Source: Locusta migratoria
Lineage: Eukaryota; Arthropoda; Insecta; Orthoptera; Acrididae
NCBI GenBank assembly: GCA_026315105.1
Contig: CM048744.1
Location: 351,851,168 to 351,915,167, forward strand
DNA length: 64,000 bases
Reading direction: 5' to 3'
Within the stretch, counting starts at the first letter, position 1. Each line of letters starts with the position of its first letter. This document shows positions 44,321 through 55,826 of this stretch, one piece after another. The notes under the pieces are model-generated. The model was not told the DNA's origin. It did not search any database and saw only the letters and a program-made list of their open reading frames with translations. Both the position numbers and the translations under genes were made by a program.

Positions 44321-44642
44321 CGTTGTAAAACTGATGAAAATTAAATCCGTTGGATTTGCAAATACACTTGTATTTGTCATGGTTCGGGCAGGGGGTGGGG
44401 GATAGCCAAAATATTTTTAGTTCGAAGAGGGTCGCATATTCAAAACGTCCCTATGCGGCAGACCTATCACTGTCACGAGTAGCATGTTCCCACTCTGTAG
44501 ACATACATGCAATTTAAGAAGATGGAGATGCAACTGTAACCATGAAGTGGGCATCCCAATGCAAGTTAACTCCGTTCATTTCATAAAATGAATATAATGT
44601 TCAAACCATTTCGCATTTCAGTCTATGTTCAACCTTTAATAT

Positions 44643-45076
<434 letters not shown>

Positions 45077-45121
<45 letters not shown>

Positions 45122-45133
45122 CTCTCTCTCTCT
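45077..45133. repeat. (AC)n(TC)n microsatellite at a LINE edge
   Basis: About 42 bp of AC and 17 bp of TC. The RTE copy begins directly after it. Confidence 0.95.
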
Positions 45134-46051
45134 TAGCCGATGACATAGTAATTTTGTCAGAGACAGAATTAGATCTGGAATAGTAATTAGATGGAATGGG
45201 CAGAGTCTTGAAAGGAAGATATAAGACGAACATTAATAAGAGTAAAACGAGGGTTATGGAATAAAGTGTCAGAAAATCAGGCGATGCTGAAGGAATTAGA
45301 GACGATAATGAGACGACAACAGTAGATGAATTTTGTTTTTTGGGTGGCAACATCACTTCTGATGGCCAAAATAAAGAAGATATAACATGCAGAATGGCAA
45401 TGGAAGAAAAGTGTTCCTGAAGAAGCGAAATTAGTTGACATCTAATATTAATTTAAATGTTAGGAATTCCTTTCTGAAAGCATTTGTCTGGAGTGTAGAA
45501 TTGTATGGGAGTGAAAATTGGACGATAAGGAGTTCGGACAAAAAGATAGAAGGTTTCGAAATGTGGTGTTGCAGAAGAATAATGAAGATTACATGAGTAG
45601 ATGGCTTAGATCAACATTGGGGAGAAGTTTCTGGCATATCCTAAGAGGAGGGATAGGTTGGTGGAACACATAACGAGAGCCACCGCGGTGGCCGAGGTGA
45701 CTGAGGCGCTCCAGTCACGGTCAGCACGGCCACTACGGTCGGGGGTTCGAATCCCCCCTCGGGCATGGATATTTGTGCCGTCCTAGTTCGTAAGTAGTTC
45801 ATAAGTAGTTTGTAAGTTTAGGGACTGATGACCCCGTAGTTAAGTCCCATAAGCTTAACAAACATTTGAACATTTGAACATAACGAAACATGAAGGTATA
45901 GTAAACTTGCATTAGAAGGAAGTGTGTGGGGTAAAAATCGTAGAGGGAGATCGAAGGACGAATACAGTAAGCAGATTCAAAAGGATGTAGGTTGTCGTTT
46001 GCATTCTCAGATGAAGAGGCCTGCACAGGACAGGGTAGCGTGGAGGGATGC
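45134..46051 (+). pseudogene. RTE LINE fragment, 5'-truncated, with nested SINE
   Basis: Starts at the equivalent of the catalytic motif, here ADDIVILSETELDLE, and runs to the 3' coding end (KNRRGRSKDEYSKQIQKDVG, then AQDRVAWRDA). A SINE-1 at 45679-45877 interrupts it. Stops and indels break the frame and the (AAC)n end is lost. Confidence 0.85.
45679..45877 (+). mobile_element. SINE-1 with target duplication, inside LINE
   Basis: A complete copy with B box ggttcgaatcc near 45745-45755. The flanking repeats acataacgaga / acataacgaaa (45668-45678, 45878-45888) differ at one base, and the LINE sequence reads through when it is taken out. Confidence 0.9.
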
Positions 46052-46343
46052 AATTTGTTACACACTTCCTGAGATTGTAGAAAGGATTCATTACATACAT
46101 TTTTTACAGGAACCCATGTAAGGAAATGTCATCCTACGAGACGATGAGCATTTAATAATCTTAGATTGTAATTAAAAAAAAAAACTAAAAAATGCTTTTC
46201 CACTGCAAGTTCTTTGATTTCCATATTTTTGAGGTTTTCGCCAAATACCCATTAAGTAGATGTACAACTGCCTTGGCAATATGGAACGAAGTGTTTTCGG
46301 TTACTTTTGAAGGAGGTACTATAGACGAAATCAAAGAAAAATG

Positions 46344-46538
46344 TTGAAATGTTTGTAAAGCTTCTGGGACTTAACTGCGGGGTCATCAGTCCCCTAAACT
46401 TATAAACTACTTATGAACTAGCTTATACTAAAGACGGCACAAATATCCATGCCCGAGTGGGGATTCGAACCCCCGACGGAGAACTGCCTCGTGCATCCTA
46501 GCATAGCGCCTCAATGCCATCGGGCGCTCCGCCGCGGC
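46344..46538 (-). mobile_element. SINE-1 variant with different anticodon-arm region
   Basis: Minus strand. Body and tail are SINE-1, but the head between the A and B boxes (cattgaggcgctatgctagg) differs from the majority; the copy at 53053-53238 shares it, so the two form a subfamily. Flanked by aaatcaaagaaaaat / aaatcagaaaaaaaat (from 46328 and 46539), an imperfect repeat. Confidence 0.82.
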
Positions 46539-46830
46539 AAATCAGAAAAAAAATGCCAAGAAAACATAGGCTCTGAAAAGCATTCCATTACAACCATAAG
46601 CAGTTCCTCATTTTCGATACTCTGGAACACACAACTTCCAGTGCTCAAGTTCTCATGGCTGTAGACTTTCTTTGGTTGTTTTGGTCCCTAGCACCTCCCA
46701 GAAGAGGAAAGTAAAGATGACGCACTAGCAGAGCTCTGTTTCGCATTGTCAGACCAAAGTGTGGATAATTTATTGTTCTGGGTGAGCTTAAGGGTTCAGT
46801 TTTCTTCTGAGGAAGAGGGTGTCAGTTGCC

Positions 46831-47457
46831 ATCTACATCTCCATGGGATACTCTGCAAAATAACATTTAAGTGCCTGGCAGAGGGTCATTGAAATACATT
46901 TATACTATTCATGTATCATTCCATTCTCGAATAGCCCGCAGGAAGAAAGAACATCTCTCCGTTCGAGCTCTGATTTCTCATATTTTATTCTGATGATCAT
47001 TTCTACCTATGTAAGTGGGATTCAACACTATATTTTCGCATTCGGAGGAGAATGTTGGCGATTGGAGTTTCATAAGTAGCCCACGCCGCAGCGATAAGCG
47101 ATGTTGTAATGATTCCCATCGCAGATCCTGTATCATTTCCGTAACGCTATGTCCCCTGCATCGTAGTCATGTGGACGACTTCACACTTCTCATTATTTAG
47201 AGTCAATTACCAATTTTTACACGATACTGATATCTTACTCTGATCGTTCTGCAGTTGGTTTTGATCTTCAGATGATTTTACTAGACGGTAAATAACGGCG
47301 TCATCTGCAAACAACCTAAGAGAGCTATTTATATTTCCTCTCGGAGCGTTTATATAAATAAGGAACAGCAGAGGTCCAATAACACTACCCTGTGGAACGC
47401 CCGATATCACTTCTTAGTCGATGCGTTACTATCGATTACTACGAACTGTGTCCTTCG
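46831..47457 (-). pseudogene. Jockey-type LINE, internally deleted
   Basis: The minus strand encodes ISGVPQGSVIGPLLFLIYIN and SSLRLFADDAVIYRLVKSSE, then KISVSCKNW and joins the 3' untranslated region (ending in the tctacatctccatgggata repeat at 46831) earlier than the copy at 48941. Most of the region after the palm domain is missing. Confidence 0.85.
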
Positions 47458-47458
47458 T

Positions 47459-47474
47459 GGGGGGGGGGGGGGGG
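47459..47474. repeat. Poly-G run
   Basis: Sixteen G in a row beside the broken 5' edge of the LINE. Confidence 0.9.
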
Positions 47475-47560
47475 TTCTGTAAGCACTCTAGTTCATTCAG
47501 GTGAGTAACCAAAAAAATCTGCAGGTGAACTGTCAAGCCTTTCCAACTCTTGAACATAGT

Positions 47561-47640
47561 CCCGCGGGAATGGCCGAGCGTTCTAAGGCGCCTTGCTGCG
47601 GTCGGCTCATGTGTCGAAGGTTCGAGGTTCCACATGCGAC
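47561..47640 (+). mobile_element. SINE-2-like head fragment
   Basis: Head-like cgcgggaatggccgagcgtt and a B-box-like ggttcgaggttcc near 47618, without the body. It could also be a degraded independent tRNA-like element. Confidence 0.5.
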
Positions 47641-47946
47641 ACAGTCTACTGCGCATGAGTGCTCGTACATTCCGCTATGCAATTTTGTGTATGTGTGCGT
47701 GTTTTTTTGAATCTGTCCAGGAGGCGTACACGGTTGGTGTTAACTGTGAACGCGACCGTCTGCGAGAAGCGGAAATAAGAATTCCGGCCCAGCTCAAATT
47801 TTCACTTGTCATCAACAAATTGTACTGTTAATGGTGATTTGAGAAACAGCTTGTTGAAATACAGTTACGTAGACTATGGGACAGGATTTTTGATGTTTTC
47901 GAAACTTGTCCTCGGCCCTGCCGTAATTATATGTGGCGCGATCGTT

Positions 47947-48246
47947 TTTTTAATTATTATTTTTTATATCAACAATGTGAAGATTGGTTGGAAAACCACA
48001 GTGCTTTACTAGGCATGGTCCTCTTTGGAGGTGGTATGCAGTTGACCTCCTTAGAACTGACTTACCCAGCCGGAAATGAGGGGATTCCGAATCGCGGTGC
48101 TACTCGGTATTTTTCACATCAGCAATATTGCCAGAGGTGAAAGAAGTGTAAAGTGACAGATAAAAATCCTAGGGCTTAGCGAGGATCGAACCAGCGACCT
48201 CTGGATTCATAGTCTGTCACTCTACCACTATACTACCGAGCCACAC
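47947..48246 (-). mobile_element. SINE-3, minus-strand copy
   Basis: The full order of SINE-3 is present in reverse: tail side near aacaatgtgaagattggttg, gtgctttactaggcatggtc, ggaggtggtatgcag, actgacttacccagc, gctactcggtatttttcaca, and the head with B box near 48185-48195. It is diverged relative to the two plus-strand copies and no target duplication is evident. Confidence 0.83.
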
Positions 48247-48373
48247 CAAAGAGACTTTTATACAACGATAGTTGATTCTCAGAACTAGAATGTGTCTATG
48301 GGCTCTTTCGTCGTAAAAACCGTAACTTATCGTATCGCTCGAATGAAGTCATAGCAGTTTTCTGTTACGTACC

Positions 48374-48404
<31 letters not shown>

Positions 48405-48940
48405 GAGAAGAACGGAAATAATATTGCTACGTTGTGTGCATGGTTGTAAGCTGACGTTAAGAAGCTGAAATAGCCATGAGCCCATGGTGGCAGCTCGCAG
48501 TCAGTCCTGAATGCGTCCGTGATGTCACTGCGGATGGCCTCCACGTACACGGGCGTGCGTCGCTGGACGGGCGTGCGCCAGGAAGGTGACGTCACACCAG
48601 CCACCAACGGCCCAACCGCGCCGTTCGCGAAGAGCGCGCCACACATCGGCGTCAAATGACTCACGACGCCCATTAACCTCCAGCAGCTGAATTCATCAGG
48701 CACGTAGCCGCCTTTGCTGCTCGCCGCCCGTGGGCGATAACGTAACGTTTACTTCACGAACGTTGCGATGGTGCAATCATACGAAACTTTTATCATCATC
48801 ACCAGCACCACGAGTTTGACTGCTGTATTCATCCGTTCGTGGAATGAAGGCTTCCTCGGCCGGTGATTGAATTGTTGCCGATTTTGGATACCTGTGAATA
48901 TGCCCGTGATACAGTGCACGATCCTCTGCCTGGCGTTTCT
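48247..48940. other. Poly-A run and GC-rich block, unassigned
   Basis: A 28-bp A run at 48375-48402 is followed by a GC-rich, CpG-rich block at 48470-48740 that contains the palindrome ggtgacgtcac (48586-48596) and a 112-codon minus-strand frame (48365-48703) without recognisable motifs. A fragment of a gene, of a promoter or of a GC-rich repeat are all possible. Confidence 0.4.
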
Positions 48941-49905
48941 TCATCTACATCTACATGGGATACTCTGCAAATCACATTTAAGTGCCTGGCAGAGGGTTCA
49001 TCGAGCCACCGTTATAGCATTTATCTCCCACTCCATTCTCGAATAGCGCGCGGGAGGAATGAACACCTGAATCTCTCCGTTCGGGTTCGGGTTCTGATTT
49101 CTCGTATTTTAATCAAATGATCAGTTCTACCTATGTAAGTGGGAGTTTCGTAAGTAGCTCACGTCGCAGCGATAATCGCCGTTGTTGTAATGATTCCCAT
49201 CCCAGATCCCGTATCATTTCCGTAACGCTGCCTCCGCTGTATCGTGACAATACAAAACGAGCTGACCTGCTCTGGACTCTTTAGGTTTCTTCCGTCAAAC
49301 CCACGTGATAAGGATCCCACACTGGGCATCAATACTCCAAAAAAGGACGGACAAGCGTAGTGTATACAGTTTCTTTTCTGGTTCTGTTGCATCTTTTAAG
49401 GGTTCTACCAATAAAACGCAGTCTCTGGTTAGCTTTACCCATGACATTATCTAAGTGTTCTTTCCAGTTTAAATTCGAAATAATAGTAATTCCCAGGTAT
49501 TTCGTGGAGTTTATGGCCTTCAGTTTTGACTGATTTATCTTGTAAACAAAGTTTAACGGATTTCTTTTCGTACTCATGTGCGGACGACTTCACACTTCTC
49601 ATTATTTAGAGTCAACTGCCAATTTTTACACCTTGCTAATATCTTATTCCAATCGTTCTGCAGTTGGTTTTGATCTTCAGATGATTTTACTAGACGGAAA
49701 ATGATGGCGTCATCTGCAAACAACCTAAGAGAGCTACTTAGATTTTCCCCTTATGTAAATAAGGAACAGCAGAGGACCAATAACACTACCGTGTCCAACG
49801 CCCGATATCACCTCTGTTTTTGACGATGCCTTACCATCGATTACTACGAACTTTGTACTCTGAGTGGAAATACCCTATCCAGTCGCAAATTTGGGGCGAT
49901 ATACA
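48941..49905 (-). pseudogene. Jockey-type LINE, 5'-truncated
   Basis: The longest minus-strand member of the family at 26180. Its 3' end is the tctacatctacatgggata repeat at 48941. Coding blocks on the minus strand include SSLRLFADDAIIF-like sequence, TKRNPLNFVYKINQSKLKAI, NSTKYLGITIISNLNWKEHL, NQRLRFIGRTLKRCNRTRKE and VYTTLVRPFLEY. Two or more frameshifts are present. Confidence 0.86.
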
Positions 49906-49911
49906 GTAACC

Positions 49912-50098
49912 ACGTTTCGTCTTCTGCTGGTGAACACATCTTCGGAGACTTTATAGATGCTGTTACACGCTTACTGTCAGCTCAGCAAGCCGTACCGTTT
50001 ATACGTATCCACAATGTTGACCGTTACTTGGATACACGTAAACAGTACAGTTAGCTGAGCTGACAGTAGATCTGAACCAGCAGTGGAAGACGAAACGT
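49912..50098. repeat. Fold-back repeat with acgtttcgtcttc ends
   Basis: Left arm 49912-50010 and right arm 50030-50098 are complementary in two blocks: acgtttcgtcttctgctgg with its inverse, and ctgtcagctcagc...gtatcc with its inverse. The left arm has about 30 bp more. Built like the hairpin at 39835-40087, with a different sequence. Confidence 0.78.
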
Positions 50099-51111
50099 CA
50101 GGCAGAAGGTCATGCCCTGGAGCACAATCTTATTCTTAGGTGTCTCATTTCGGGGACTTTCTGTTGTTATTGTTGGTGTTGCTATGGTCTTCAGTCCACC
50201 CTCTATCCTGTGCCAGCCTCTTCATCTCCTCATAAGAACAGCAACCCACATATATTTGATCTGCTTACTGTGTTCGTCTCTTGGTCTCTCTGTGATTCTT
50301 ACCACATACTCTACCCTCCTGTAGTAAATTCACTATTCCTTGATGTTCAAGAATGTGTCCTACCAATCGAGCGCTTCATTTAGTCAAGGTATACCAGAAA
50401 TTCCTTTTCTCCCCAATTGTGTTCACTACCACCTCATTAGTTACGCGATCTCCCTACCTAATCTTCAGCATTCTTCTGTGGCACCACATTTCAAAAGCCT
50501 CTATCCTCTTCCTGTTTGAACTGTTTATCGTACATTATTCACTCCATTACAAGCAACACTCGACACAAATGCCTTCAGAAAAGTCTTCCTTGCTCCGGAA
50601 TTAATATTCAAGGTTAACAAATTTCTTTTTCTGAAACACTTTTGTTGCTGTTTGTTGCTGTTACCATTATGCATTTTATATCCTCTGTACAGCAACCATC
50701 GTTTGTTATTTTACTACCCAAGTAATAAAACTCATGTACCTCTTTTATCGTTTCTTTACCTAATCTGATTTCCTTCAGCATCGCCTGATTTTCATCGACC
50801 ACATTCCATTACCGTTGTTTTGCTCTTATTAATTTTCGTCTTATACGCTCGTTTCAAGACAATGTCCATTCCATTCAACTGCTTTTCCAGTTCCTTCCCT
50901 GTCTCTGACAGAATTAGAATGTCAGCAGCAAAACGCAAAGTTTTTATTTCTTCACTTTGAACTTTAATGCGTTCTTCAAATTTCTCCTTGCTTTCCTACA
51001 CAGCTTGTTCGATGTACCGACTGAATGCCATTGGGAAAAGGCTACAACCCTGTCTTATTCCTTTTCCAACCAATACTTCCGTTTCACGCCCTCCGGCTCT
51101 TGAGAAGTGCT

Positions 51112-51257
51112 GTTTCGGTCGGGGGTTCAACTCCCCCCTGGGGCATGGGTGTTTGTGTCGTCTTTAGTATATGGTAGTGCATAAGTAGTTTGTAAGTTTT
51201 GGGACTGATGACCCCGCAGTCCCTTAAGCTTAACAAACATTTGTACATTTGCACTGC
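51112..51257 (+). mobile_element. SINE-1, 5'-truncated, inside LINE
   Basis: Starts near the B box (ggttcaactcc) and retains the full body and an aacatttgtacatttg tail. It lies 23 bp from a second SINE in opposite orientation. Confidence 0.78.
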
Positions 51258-51280
51258 TGTTTGGGTTTTGTTCAACTTGT

Positions 51281-51480
51281 TCAAATGTTCAAATGTTTGT
51301 ATAGTTTATGGGACTTAACTACGGGGTCATAAGTCCCTAAACTTACAAACTACTTATGAACTACTTACAGCTAAGGACGGCACAAATATCCATGCCCGAG
51401 GGGGGATTCGAACCCCCGACCGTAGTGGCCGTGCAGACCGTGACTGGAGCGCCTCAGTCCCCTCGGCCACCGCGGTCGGC
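51281..51480 (-). mobile_element. SINE-1, complete, inside LINE
   Basis: Minus-strand complete copy with head ccgcggtcggc at the right and an intact B box near 51406-51416. Flanked by tgttcaacttgt / tgtccaagttgt (51269-51280, 51481-51492), with two mismatches. Confidence 0.88.
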
Positions 51481-51690
51481 TGTCCAAGTTGTAAATACTC
51501 TTCTCTTCCCTATATTTTAGCCCTGCTGATTTCATAATTTGAAAGAGTGTGTTCCAATAAACATTGCAAATAGCTTTCTCTAAATCTACAACATCTAGAA
51601 TTGTATGATTGTGTTTCCTTGGCCTAGCTTTTGAGAAGTCGTGAGGTGAGGATTGGTTCACGTGTTCCTATTTTTCTCGTAAATCGAAAC

Positions 51691-51990
51691 TGTATTTGTA
51701 TACTTATATAATGCTGCTGTTTGTTTTCTTATGTGATCTACGTACTCGATTTCTCGTTTAGAAGAGGCAAGAAAAAGCAGACTATAATAATTATTGCGCC
51801 CAGTAAGGACTCTTCAACAAGTAACAGCGCCATTACCAGCTTATGGATGTCGCAATACCGACTGGATGTCATACGGACTCACTAGTGCTACAGGACAGGC
51901 GCTGTCGCGCAACCGTAAACAAAGAAGCAAGATGTGATTTAACGAGCCGCCGACACCGTCGTCATTAGGGATGAGTGCACACTCCTAAAT
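51691..51990. other. Unassigned DNA
   Basis: No recognisable feature. Confidence 0.55.
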
Positions 51991-52127
51991 CGGCCGTGCC
52001 CTTTCAAGGGATCCATGCCGGTAGCATTTGCCTGGTGCGATTCAGGTTAAATCACGGAACAGATAAATTAGGATGGCCGGAGGTGGGTTTGAACCACCGC
52101 TGCGTTACCATTGCGCCTCCTCGCTCG
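51991..52127 (-). mobile_element. SINE-4, minus-strand copy
   Basis: Reverse of the head and front body of SINE-4: cggccgtgccctttcaaggg, catgccggtagcatttgcc, ggatggccggaggtgggttt and a B-box complement ggtttgaacc at about 52085-52094. The TTCC tail is absent. Confidence 0.75.
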
Positions 52128-53052
52128 ATAAATCGCAAGCAAACAAAATTTACGTTATTAGGCGTGGTCGACGCGGAAAGCAGCCTTTTTTTCCCCTCTC
52201 TGAGTGCAGGCTCACCTCGCCCGCACTATAAAGCATTGTCACCTCTTCATTGTTAACTTCGACCGTCGTAGTACCAGGTGGGAGTCAGTGGCATTAAAGA
52301 CGAGACGGGATCGTACTGACCCCGTTCCCTTTTACTGAAGTTCTTTCGGAAAAGATTCCTATCAAAACGCAACTGTTTTCATTACTTTTTCTGAATCAGA
52401 CTGAAAATCTTTGTATACAAAAATTTATCCGTATTTCCGTGTGTTTGGTGCATGAGAAACTGTACCTAAAAAAACAACATTTTTTAATGATCACCACGAA
52501 AGTTGACATAAGTGGGATAGGTGAACTGGGTGAACTGGGAGAGTGTAATGTGGAGATGAACAGAAAGATGGGTGAGCAAGAGGTGTATGGATAGAGAGAG
52601 AGGAAGGGATGAGAAGATTGACTTAGAGAGTACAGAACAAATAAATTTCCAGTCAACGATGGCTTTTCAGATAGTATAGCAAAACAATAAATTATAGGAC
52701 ATGGAAGAAGAGCAGAGCTTTAGATCATTTTATTCCACCTGTTCTCGCTTGTATGTTCTCCAAACAGTGAAATAAATTGCAAAAAGACAATTTCTCGCAT
52801 AAAAAATATATTGCAATACATGAATACAAAGAGCGTCTGCCATCTTGTCAAATTTCACGTCAATCAAAATTACTGACAAACACATTGATCACGTTTATTC
52901 TTTACAAACAAGTCAAGCAGCACCGAACACTGTCAAATATTTCGCAATTACATAGAGGTTTGATAAAATGTTAGAGGCTTAACGACTGGCGCCGGCAACT
53001 TTTCTCGACCCGTGGGCCGGATTCACGATATTCAATATCGCGAGACGAAAAT
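52128..53052. other. Mostly unassigned; Helitron-C-like purine-rich piece
   Basis: The stretch 52495-52640 (gaactgggagagtg, ggagatgaacagaaagatgg, gatagagagagagg) resembles the purine-rich core of the Helitron-like element at 12690-12870. The rest is AT-rich without recognised features. Confidence 0.4.
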
Positions 53053-53238
53053 TGAAATGTTTGTTAAGTTTAGGCTTATGCGGGGTCATTAGTCCCTAAA
53101 CGTACAAACTACTTATGAACTACATTATACCAAAGACGGCACAAACATCCATGCCCGAGGGGGATTCGAACCCCCGACGGGGAACGATCTCGCGTATCGG
53201 AGCATAGCGCCTCAATGCACTCGGCCACCCCGCGCGGC
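53053..53238 (-). mobile_element. SINE-1 variant (same subfamily as 46344-46538)
   Basis: Minus strand. It shares the alternative head with the cattgaggcgctatgct segment. B box complement cgaaccccc near 53167. No clear target duplication. Confidence 0.78.
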
Positions 53239-53377
53239 TATCTCGGGCCGACGCCTCGTATGGAGTAACGCACAGATATGAACCGCACCCTTTCCACCAC
53301 TCGCCACGTCAACAAATTACGCTTTTTTGACAGAAAATTAAACTCGTTTGCGCCACATTTCATATGTTTGTAATTTA

Positions 53378-53738
53378 AGGCCCCTACACACACTCCGACT
53401 TATCGTACGACCAACAAGATGTCCAACAAACCAACCAATTGTAGCAGCCTACACACGTTCCGACCAACCGCACGCAGCGCCACCCTGTACTGGTGTCTGT
53501 TTGTCGAACTGTTTTTGTTTTCGTGTGTTCGCTGTGCAGACGACCTCAGGCACGGAAGTTGCTCGTGATGCGCTACACACGGTACAGTTAGTCTGGTGCA
53601 GTGGTGGGGGAATCTCAGATCGGGTGGTCAGGCACAACCAACCAACAAGGAAAGTTGGTCGGGTAGCGTCTAAAACAGCCCAATTTATCGGGTGACCAAC
53701 GAATTGCTCCAATATATCGCATCATGTGTAGGGCCTTG
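53378..53738. mobile_element. MITE-like element
   Basis: About 360 bp with imperfect inverted ends (aaggcccctacacacac at left, gtgtagggcctt at right) and several internal repeats of accaaccaac/gttggtcgg type in both orientations. The two long overlapping frames inside (115 and 87 codons) have no family motif. The superfamily is not determined; a PIF/Harbinger or hAT relative is possible. Confidence 0.5.
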
Positions 53739-53812
53739 TAATGGCGCATCTTGAACATAGCTTCTTTTGCTTACGGCGGTTCACTACAGTTCACCCTTTC
53801 TACGAATTTCTT

Positions 53813-53996
53813 CAATATGTCCGTAAACCTATTGGACGAAATTGCTATGGTCGTCAGTCCTTAGACTAACAAAGTACTTAAATTAACTTAACTAAGGACA
53901 TCCCCATGCCCCGGGGAGGACTGGAATCTCAGACGGCGAGCAACCGCGCTCTCCGCAGCGAGGCGCGTTAGAGCGTTCGGCCCCTCCACCTAGGCG
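53813..53996 (-). mobile_element. SINE-2 copy
   Basis: Minus strand, diverged B box (agattccagtcc) near 53923-53934 and head at the right. A short direct repeat gaatttct flanks it (53804-53811 and 53997-54004). Confidence 0.72.
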
Positions 53997-54252
53997 GAAT
54001 TTCTAACTCGAGCCGCATTGGAAGCAATCATTTGCCCAGCCATGGTTTTAACAGAGCTCCTCAGACCCAGGGTACACGTGCCCGCTTTGTGCACCCACCT
54101 GCCGCACCTGTTGCTGGCCACCTGTTCTTCCGGCAGGTGCACCAACCATCTCCTCCTACAGGGCATGCGGTTTCTGCCTCAGCGACGACAAAGGAGCATT
54201 AAGATCAGTTTATCTTAAAAGGACCCTAGGTTATCAATAACGCTGTACTGTA
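53997..54252. other. Unassigned DNA ending in a direct repeat
   Basis: The last 24 bp (54229-54252) recur at 55264-55287 with one mismatch, flanking the unit in between. Confidence 0.6.
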
Positions 54253-55263
54253 TACTGAAAGAATGTGCCGAGATTAATTAAATTTTTTCGTGTATGTCTG
54301 TTCTGTGAAAAATTTCCCCTAGTTCCTCATTTTTATAAACTTATCGGCTGCAGGCCTGCTACTAATGCAGATTACGATCTCTGTTGCTTATAAAAGTCAA
54401 TGAGACAAGGAGACCTTTACATGTCACGATTAGATCCGTTTACCACTTTCATTAATGCACTACATTTCTGGCCATTAAAATTGCTTCACCACGAAGATGA
54501 CGTGCTACAGTCGCGAAATTTAACAGACAGGAAGAAGATGCTGTGATATGCAAATGATTAGCTTTTCAGAGCATTCACACAAGGTTGGCGCCGGCGGCGA
54601 CACCTACAACGTGCTGACACAAGGTAAATTTCCAACCGATTTCTTATACACAAACACCATTTGACCGGCGTTGCCTGGTGAAACGTTGTTGAGATGTCTC
54701 GTTTAAGGAGGAGAAATGCGTACGATCACGTTTCCGACTTTGATAGAGGTCAGATTGTGGCCTATCGTGACATTGCTGCTCGCGTTAGTCGCAATCCAAT
54801 GACTGTTAGCAGAATATGAAATCGGTGGTTTCAGGAGGGCAATACGGAACGCCGTGCTGGATCCCAACGGTCTCGTATCACTAGCAGTCGAGATGACAGG
54901 CATCTTATCCGCATGACTGTAACGGATAGTGCAGCCACGTCTTGATCCATGAGTCAACAGATGGGGACGTTTGCAAGGCAACAACCATCTGCACGAACAG
55001 TTCGACGACGTTTTCAGCAGCATGGACTATCAGCTCGGAGACTATGGCTGCGGTTACCCTTGACGCTGCATCACAGACAGGAGCGCCTGCGATAGTGTAC
55101 GCAACGACGAACTTGAGTGCATGAATGGTAAAACGTAATTTTTTCGGATGAATCCTGGTTCTGTCTAACAGCAGCATGATGATGGCATCTGTGTTTTGCG
55201 ATGTCGCGGTGAACGCACATTGGAAGCGTGTATTGGTCATCGCCGTACTGGCGTATAACGCTG
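54253..55263 (+). mobile_element. Tc1-containing unit, copy 1, flanked by 24-bp repeats
   Basis: A 1-kb unit: ~220 bp of unidentified sequence, then a Tc1-like element starting at a ggccattaaaattgct terminal repeat (54472). The transposase starts MSRLRRRNAYDHVSDFDRGQ and keeps helix-turn-helix-type blocks, TARQ-like and QHGLSARR segments and FSDESWF, but has several stops and breaks off after ERTLEA. The unit is bounded by a 24-bp direct repeat (54229-54252, 55264-55287; one mismatch). An inverted second copy of the whole unit is at 59161-60207. Confidence 0.8.
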
Positions 55264-55287
55264 GGTTATCAATAATGCTGTACTGTA

Positions 55288-55609
55288 CGTTGGTGGTTGC
55301 TCAAGACACCGAATCGATATTGCACAACATTACTGTTAAGATCTCAGTTTTGCAAACATGACTGATGCTGATATCACCTATTACTTGGCTCTTGACCCAG
55401 TTTTGCGGCCATGTAAGGAAATGGGGAAGCGTAGTGGATGAAGGTATAGAAAAAGAACAGAGGAAGACTGAAAGTTAAAATTTTACTGAATGATATGAGG
55501 AAAAGCGTAATGACCATCAGAACGATCTGACAGTCTGGTTGCTTGCACCTTCCAAGTATAAGGTTACACCTGTAGTTATGATTTTATCTGCGTAATATTT
55601 ATTAATATG
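55288..55609. other. Unassigned DNA
   Basis: Nothing recognisable. Confidence 0.55.
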
Positions 55610-55826
55610 CAATTCGCATTCGCCCTGGTGTAAACGCTATGCGCGCGCTGTTCGGTCACGCTCGGCTCGCATTCGCGAGTGTTCGCTTGTGATCCACTGG
55701 GTGTCGGTTTCAGGGCGAACCATCAAAGGAAGTTAGCGTCCTCTCCGCTTCAGCGCTAGCGTATGCGACACTCTGTATGCTCGCCTTGCGGCAGTTTGTT
55801 TTCTCTTCCGTTCGCTCGGTGTAAAT

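Larger units (their letters stand above)
50161..51690 (-). pseudogene. RTE LINE, truncated, with two nested SINEs
   Basis: The 3' end (gctatggtcttcagtccacc) is at 50161 and the copy extends into the reverse transcriptase region, with the pieces 50161-51111, 51258-51280 and 51493-51690 collinear with the intact LINE once two SINEs and a target duplication are removed. On the minus strand VVDLEKAICNVYWNTLFQIM near 51540-51600 corresponds to FVDLEKAFDNVDWTTLFQIL. Not coding. Confidence 0.82.

Noticed and set aside
53348..53712. 115- and 87-codon overlapping frames
   Set aside because: Lie within the MITE-like element and show no transposase or host-protein motif.
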